From positions 1 to 64,000 of the forward strand of contig JAEZYD010000003.1 in NCBI GenBank assembly GCA_023419375.1: a stretch of DNA of 64,000 nt, given 5' to 3'. This document shows, piece after piece, positions 60,105-64,000 of the stretch. The notes under the pieces were generated by a model that saw only the letters and a list, made by a program, of their open reading frames with translations, was not told the origin of the DNA and did no database searches. This stretch comes from Pseudomonadota bacterium. Its GTDB lineage: Bacteria > Desulfobacterota > Desulfovibrionia > Desulfovibrionales > Desulfovibrionaceae. Position numbers and translations under genes: made by a program. Numbering within the stretch: the first letter of the stretch is position 1; the number at the start of each line of letters is the position of its first letter.

Positions 60105-62487
60105 GCCGCCACATCAGGTGGAACAGCAAGGAAAGCGCGCAGACGATGCCGCCCATGAGCAGCAGCGCACTGGCTGGAGCCATGACTGTTACGGCAATGC
60201 CAAACACCACAGGCCCCGCCACCTGCCCCATGCGTTCCAGACCACGGTAAATCGAGGCTGTCTTTTCGCGGCCCAGAGTTTGCGCCGAAGCAAGCGTGAG
60301 AACGCAGATCATTGATGCCGGGGCAGCCAGACACTGGGCCAGCCCAAGGGAGATGACCGCAACGGCGGCTCCAGCCATGTTTGTGGCCGTTGCCGCAATG
60401 AGCAGCGTGATGCCGGAGAGCAGGCCCGTGAGCGTCAGGAACAGGGATTTGTCTTTTCTGCGATCTATCCATTTGCCGAGCAATGGCCCCGCCGTGATAA
60501 AACACAGGCCGTAAAGCATGAATATGCGGCCGATATCCGACTGATCCACATGGGCGTTTGCCAGCCTCAGCGGCAGCAGATAATGCAAAAATCCGGTCAG
60601 ACACATGGCGGCGGGTATGCCCACCAGCCAGAGTATCATGTGCATGCGCGGGTCTTGCAGCAATTGCATGCAGCCTGAAAACATGTGCCCCTGTACGGCG
60701 GTTTGCGCGCCAGCCCCCTGACAGGCCGCGTTGCAAGAACTGCCTGTTGCGGCCTCTGCGGGTTCCTTGCCAAGCATCACGGTGAACAGCGCCAGCAGTA
60801 TGGTGCAGGAGCCGGTCGCCAGCACCGCCTGAAAGGAAACATGATCGGCCAGCATGGCCCCCGCTGCGGAGCCGCAGATGCTGCCGGAAAAAATGCCGGC
60901 GAACACGCTGGTGAGCCCCGCCCCGGCATTGGCCTTGCCCAGAGTGCCGATCTGCCCGGCCATGAGCACGAGGCCAAAGCCGAAACCTGTGGCAACGCGC
61001 CCCAGAATGAGCAGGTGCAGGCTGTTGGCCATGCCGCCCATCATCAGCCCCACGGCCGCAGCCAGAGTGCCGGCGGCAAAGACCTTTCGCCAGCCGTAAC
61101 GCAATGAAAATCCGCCGGAAAACAGCAGGGCAATGCCCGCGCTGACCATCTCTGCCGAAATGGGCAGGCCAATGGCCACATCGCGGCTCAGGCCCATGAA
61201 AGGCTCGTACAACTGGCGGGCCAGCAGGGGAATGAACGATATGCCCATGTCGTAGCCCAAAAAGAACACAAAGCCCGCTGCCCGCAAGGCCTGCACGGCG
61301 AGGGAATGGCGGCTGCCCTCAAGGGCGTTGGCCGCAGCATCCGGCGGCAGGTTGCGTTGCGCGATAAGGCCCAGCAGTTTTGAGAGTTCCAGCAGCAGCA
61401 AAAAGCTGATGAGCAGCGAGGCTCCAAGGTCAAGGGCCAGCGCCGATATGCGGGCTGTGATGGCCTGGGGCTGCACGGCCAGTTGCAGGCGCAGCACTTC
61501 CTGCTTTTGGCGGAAGCGGCTGGGCCAGTATGTGCTCAGTGATTTTTCAACCGTGAGCGAGGGGTCGGGTATCTTCCCGACAGAGGCAACAGCATTGCCT
61601 TCAGGCGTCAGCAGCTGCGCGCCCGCAAGCTCGCTGTTGGCTGCAAGCAACTGTTCAAGCGCCTGATCCTTGCCGCGCAGGCTGGCGATATCCACGCCCT
61701 TGTGGATGAGGTATTCAAAATCACGCCCGGTGCCCTCGGCGAGGATGTCGGCCTTGGTGCGTATGGCCTGCTTGACGAAGGTATCGAACAGCACCAGCGT
61801 GCCGCAGGCGTAGAGCAATTGCGATGTGCCGATGATGATGAGCAGCATTCTGGTCATGCCCGAAAGGCTTGTGCCAACTGCGCGTTGCCCGGTCAAGAGG
61901 CCAAGACGCCCGGCCAGTATCAGCCCCGCCACAAGGCAGGCCGCTGCCAGCAGCAAGGATGACAGCCGCAGGAAATCTTCTGTCGCCGCATTGATGGGCT
62001 TGCCGTCAATGTCCACCAGCAGGTGCCCCACGGGCGTCTTGTAGCTCAGGGGAATGCTCAGGCGGTAGCCATCGGCGGTTTTGATGGCGCCTTGCGGGCC
62101 GTCTTTGCCCTCGCTGGCCTGCGGGGCTGTACCGGCAGGCAATGTACTTTCCGCTGCTGAACCCAAGGCTGGCTGCGCATAGAGCGTGGAACCCCTGGCA
62201 TCAATAATGGCCACACGTTTGATGCCCGCCGCGCTCTGTCCCAATTCCGCCAGCATTTCGTCCATTCCGGCGAACGAAGCCAACGGCTTGCCAAAACGCA
62301 TGCCGCGTTCAATATCGCGGGCCAGGCGTTCGGCACCGCTGCGATAGCCGGAAAGCACCATGTCGGTTGCCAGCGTATTCAGCGTGGAAACCGAGAGCAG
62401 CACGTTGAAGCCCAGAGTAACCAGCAGAACTCCAAGCCCGAGCAGCAGGGCATTGATGCGCAGTTTGCGCGTGGCGCGGATAAGCAC
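60085..62487 (-). CDS. Sensor-MFS fusion transporter, 800 aa
   Basis: The N-terminal 380 residues hold two extracytoplasmic sensor-like loops between membrane spans: TM near 12-32, a loop to about 170 with AIIDARGSTLYAQPALG, two spans near 175-235, a second loop with SLRGKDQALEQLLAANSELA and LTPEGNAVASVGK. The C-terminal half is a 12-span MFS permease (FVFFLGYDMGISFIPLLARQ, then FAAGTLAAAVGLMMGG and GRVATGFGFGLVLM). The sensor part resembles CACHE/double-loop domains. Such a fusion would let a permease sense its own ligand. It lies 9 bp behind the substrate-binding protein gene. Confidence 0.8.
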   Translation of the reverse strand: MLIRATRKLRINALLLGLGVLLVTLGFNVLLSVSTLNTLATDMVLSGYRSGAERLARDIERGMRFGKPLASFAGMDEMLAELGQSAAGIKRVAIIDARGSTLYAQPALGSAAESTLPAGTAPQASEGKDGPQGAIKTADGYRLSIPLSYKTPVGHLLVDIDGKPINAATEDFLRLSSLLLAAACLVAGLILAGRLGLLTGQRAVGTSLSGMTRMLLIIIGTSQLLYACGTLVLFDTFVKQAIRTKADILAEGTGRDFEYLIHKGVDIASLRGKDQALEQLLAANSELAGAQLLTPEGNAVASVGKIPDPSLTVEKSLSTYWPSRFRQKQEVLRLQLAVQPQAITARISALALDLGASLLISFLLLLELSKLLGLIAQRNLPPDAAANALEGSRHSLAVQALRAAGFVFFLGYDMGISFIPLLARQLYEPFMGLSRDVAIGLPISAEMVSAGIALLFSGGFSLRYGWRKVFAAGTLAAAVGLMMGGMANSLHLLILGRVATGFGFGLVLMAGQIGTLGKANAGAGLTSVFAGIFSGSICGSAAGAMLADHVSFQAVLATGSCTILLALFTVMLGKEPAEAATGSSCNAACQGAGAQTAVQGHMFSGCMQLLQDPRMHMILWLVGIPAAMCLTGFLHYLLPLRLANAHVDQSDIGRIFMLYGLCFITAGPLLGKWIDRRKDKSLFLTLTGLLSGITLLIAATATNMAGAAVAVISLGLAQCLAAPASMICVLTLASAQTLGREKTASIYRGLERMGQVAGPVVFGIAVTVMAPASALLLMGGIVCALSLLFHLMWRLRTPAN

Positions 62488-62496
62488 GGGAAATCC

Positions 62497-63642
62497 TTAG
62501 GGGGTACCGGGGTGCGGCTGGCTGATGGTTTCGTGCAGTTCGTCCGCCGTTACCAGCACGTCAAAGGGAAAATCAAAGCCGATGGCCTTGGCGGTGGCAA
62601 GGTTCAGGGCAATGGAAGGCTCGGACTGGTCAAGCATGGGCAATGTGCGCGGCTGCGTGCCACCCAGTATGGCGTGGGCCTGCCCGGCCAGCGCTATGCC
62701 GCTGGGGCCGAAATTCCAGGTGGAAAAGCCCATGAGCGCTCCGGCTTTGACATATTCCGACCCGTCGCGCGCAAAGGTGGGTATCTTCCACTGATTCAGT
62801 TTTTGCAGCAGCGGGGCCATGCCTTCGCCGCCGATATCAAAGCAGTTCAGCGGGCCGATAAAGAAGGCGTCCATGCCCTGCTTGCGCAGTTCGTCCAGCC
62901 CCTTGCGGCATTCCTCCGTGCTTTCGGCGGAGGAGAGGCCATCGTAGAGCACAAGGGAAAATCCCAGCTCCGAGGCAATGGCCTGGGCATCGCCAAGTGC
63001 TGCGTACACGCGGCCTTCCTGACTGTTCTGAAGCATGATGCCCATTTTGTGAAAGCGCACCACATCGTAAAAAACGCGGTACATGGAAGACCAGCGGTCA
63101 ACTTCCACCCGACAGGTAAAGTTGTCTACGCCGGAATCCTGCGCGCTTTTGACAACCCCGGCAGCCACAGGGTCAGCCATGCCCATGCCCAGAATGGGCA
63201 ATCGGCCATCGTTGACCGCCAGCAATGCCTTGACCGCCGCGGTGCCCATGCCCACCACAAGGTCAAGATCCTTGCGCTGCAAAAGCTGCTTTGCCATTTC
63301 AGGCAGGCGGCGCATCTGCGCTGGTTCCCAACCGGGGCTGAAGCGTGCGTCGGCAGGGTATTCGCAACGGATGTCGTCATACTTGCCCATACCTTCGCGA
63401 AAGGCGCTCCAGGTATTGTCAAACAGCCAGAACGGCCCGGCCTCAAGATAGCCGATGCGTTTTACAGGCGGGTTGGCCCAGGCGGGGGGGCAGAAGGCGA
63501 GAAACAGCCCGCCCAGAAAGAGTATGGCAAGAATCAGCGAGGTCAGGCGCTGCAAAAATGCGGCTGCATGGGGGCGTTGCCCCTGATGTTGCTGCGGGCG
63601 CAGCAAGAGGCAAGGGCCATTGGCTGTCATTGGAAAAAGCAT
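62497..63642 (-). CDS. ABC-type substrate-binding protein (PF04392-like), exported
   Basis: The 381-residue product has a signal segment (LTSLILAILFLGGLFLAFCPPAWA) and then the ABC_sub_bind fold: VKRIGYLEAGPFWLFDNTWS, LDLVVGMGTAAVKALLAV, MADPVAAGVVKSAQDSGVDN and VRFHKMGIMLQNSQEG. This family includes tryptophan and other amino-acid binding proteins. No ABC permease or ATPase is adjacent; the next gene is the sensor-MFS fusion. So it probably feeds ligand to, or senses ligand for, that protein. A start at 63630 is also possible. Confidence 0.78.
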   Translation of the reverse strand: MLFPMTANGPCLLLRPQQHQGQRPHAAAFLQRLTSLILAILFLGGLFLAFCPPAWANPPVKRIGYLEAGPFWLFDNTWSAFREGMGKYDDIRCEYPADARFSPGWEPAQMRRLPEMAKQLLQRKDLDLVVGMGTAAVKALLAVNDGRLPILGMGMADPVAAGVVKSAQDSGVDNFTCRVEVDRWSSMYRVFYDVVRFHKMGIMLQNSQEGRVYAALGDAQAIASELGFSLVLYDGLSSAESTEECRKGLDELRKQGMDAFFIGPLNCFDIGGEGMAPLLQKLNQWKIPTFARDGSEYVKAGALMGFSTWNFGPSGIALAGQAHAILGGTQPRTLPMLDQSEPSIALNLATAKAIGFDFPFDVLVTADELHETISQPHPGTP

Positions 63643-63696
63643 GCCTACTGCGCCGCGTGAAAGAGTGTGTTCATCTGAACCGTACCCGTATATAGC

Positions 63697-63864
63697 CTAG
63701 CAGCCCGTGGGCTTTTTGGGGCTTGAGGCGATGACAAGCAGCAGCCCCACCAGGGGAGTCAGCAGAACACTGGCAAAAAAGTTGCCCCAGAATCCCAGCC
63801 GGGAATTGATGCCCAAAAGCCCGATCAGCAGGCTCATGCCCAGTATGAGAACGAACAATAACAC
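63697..63864 (-). CDS. Small membrane protein, 55 aa
   Basis: This short frame starts with GTG at 63864, 6 bases behind GGGAGG. It encodes two membrane spans (LLFVLILGMSLLIGLLGI and FFASVLLTPLVGLLLVIA) separated by NSRLGFWGN, and ends PKKPTGC. The pattern resembles small membrane peptides that accompany transporters. It is 12 bp behind the partial gene at the window edge and 54 bp ahead of the substrate-binding protein gene, so it belongs to that operon. Confidence 0.65.
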   Translation of the reverse strand: MLLFVLILGMSLLIGLLGINSRLGFWGNFFASVLLTPLVGLLLVIASSPKKPTGC

Positions 63865-63876
63865 TGCGGGCCTCCC

Positions 63877-64000
63877 TTATTGCCTTACAGCGCCGCCACG
63901 GTGCGGTTGCAGCAGGGTTTTATTCAACCTCTGGATGTAATCCGATACATTTTCTCCGGGGGCGATCCAGCCAGCCCCGGCGGGCGCTTGGGCTTCGGCA
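63877..64000 (-). CDS. 3' end of a gene cut by the window edge
   Basis: The last 40 codons read AEAQAPAGAGWIAPGENVSD, then YIQRLNKTLLQPHRGGAVRQ and a TAA stop. Too little is visible to name a family. It is the first visible gene of the operon that includes the small membrane protein and the substrate-binding protein. Confidence 0.5.
   Translation of the reverse strand, partial: AEAQAPAGAGWIAPGENVSDYIQRLNKTLLQPHRGGAVRQ

Noticed and set aside
1..64000. CRISPR array, prophage structural genes or rRNA operon
   Set aside because: No regular spaced repeats, capsid or tail genes, or rRNA sequence were seen on either strand.

Overview
The window is most likely chromosomal DNA of a Desulfovibrio-type sulfate reducer (Desulfovibrionaceae). 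The pointers are a GC-rich sequence, sigma54-type promoters ahead of flagellar genes, the order tig-clpP-clpX-lon, and a selenophosphate synthetase that appears to use an in-frame UGA as selenocysteine. The genus is inferred from gene content and no database search was made.

Positions 1 to about 31,165 are an integrated conjugative element. It begins with the tail of an IS30-type insertion sequence and ends at the 3' end of a tRNA-Leu(CAG) gene. Almost everything is on the minus strand. It encodes an I-type (IncI / Dot-Icm) type IV secretion system: DotH, DotG, DotE, IcmD, DotI, DotO, a TraW-like protein, DotA, DotD, DotC, DotB, IcmT, DotM and DotL. Accessory genes are a lytic transglycosylase, a thioredoxin-fold protein, a type IA topoisomerase, an ArdC-like antirestriction protein, a 1902-residue DarB-like methylase-helicase, an AbrB-type regulator, ParA with a small partner, and a replication-initiator-like protein. 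No integrase or relaxase is in view, so the element must continue to the left. A 28-bp AT-only palindrome recurs at operon heads and may be an element-wide operator.

From 31,166 to 35,565 lie tRNA-Leu and a flagellar rod/ring operon (flgF-flgG-flgA-flgH) behind a sigma54-type promoter. The operon stops at a terminator with no flgI. The stretch 35,566-36,110 has no convincing gene but holds a promoter, strong hairpins and terminators on both strands, so it may encode a structured RNA.

From 36,347 to 40,524 is a surface-sugar cluster: an HpcH/HpaI-type aldolase, an SDR epimerase/dehydratase, a KdsB-like cytidylyltransferase, a hexapeptide acyltransferase and a HAD phosphatase. After it come a lipoprotein, a YbjQ-like protein behind a sigma54-type promoter, a chemotaxis receptor, truA-motE-fliJ, thiD, and a three-gene unit containing cobU.

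From 50,769 to 56,853 is the protein quality-control block lon, clpX, clpP and tig, followed by tRNA-Leu(UAG), selD, a VanX-type dipeptidase, an unusual formyltransferase-fold protein, and a transport/sensing operon made of a partial gene, a 55-residue membrane peptide, an ABC-type substrate-binding protein and a sensor-MFS fusion.
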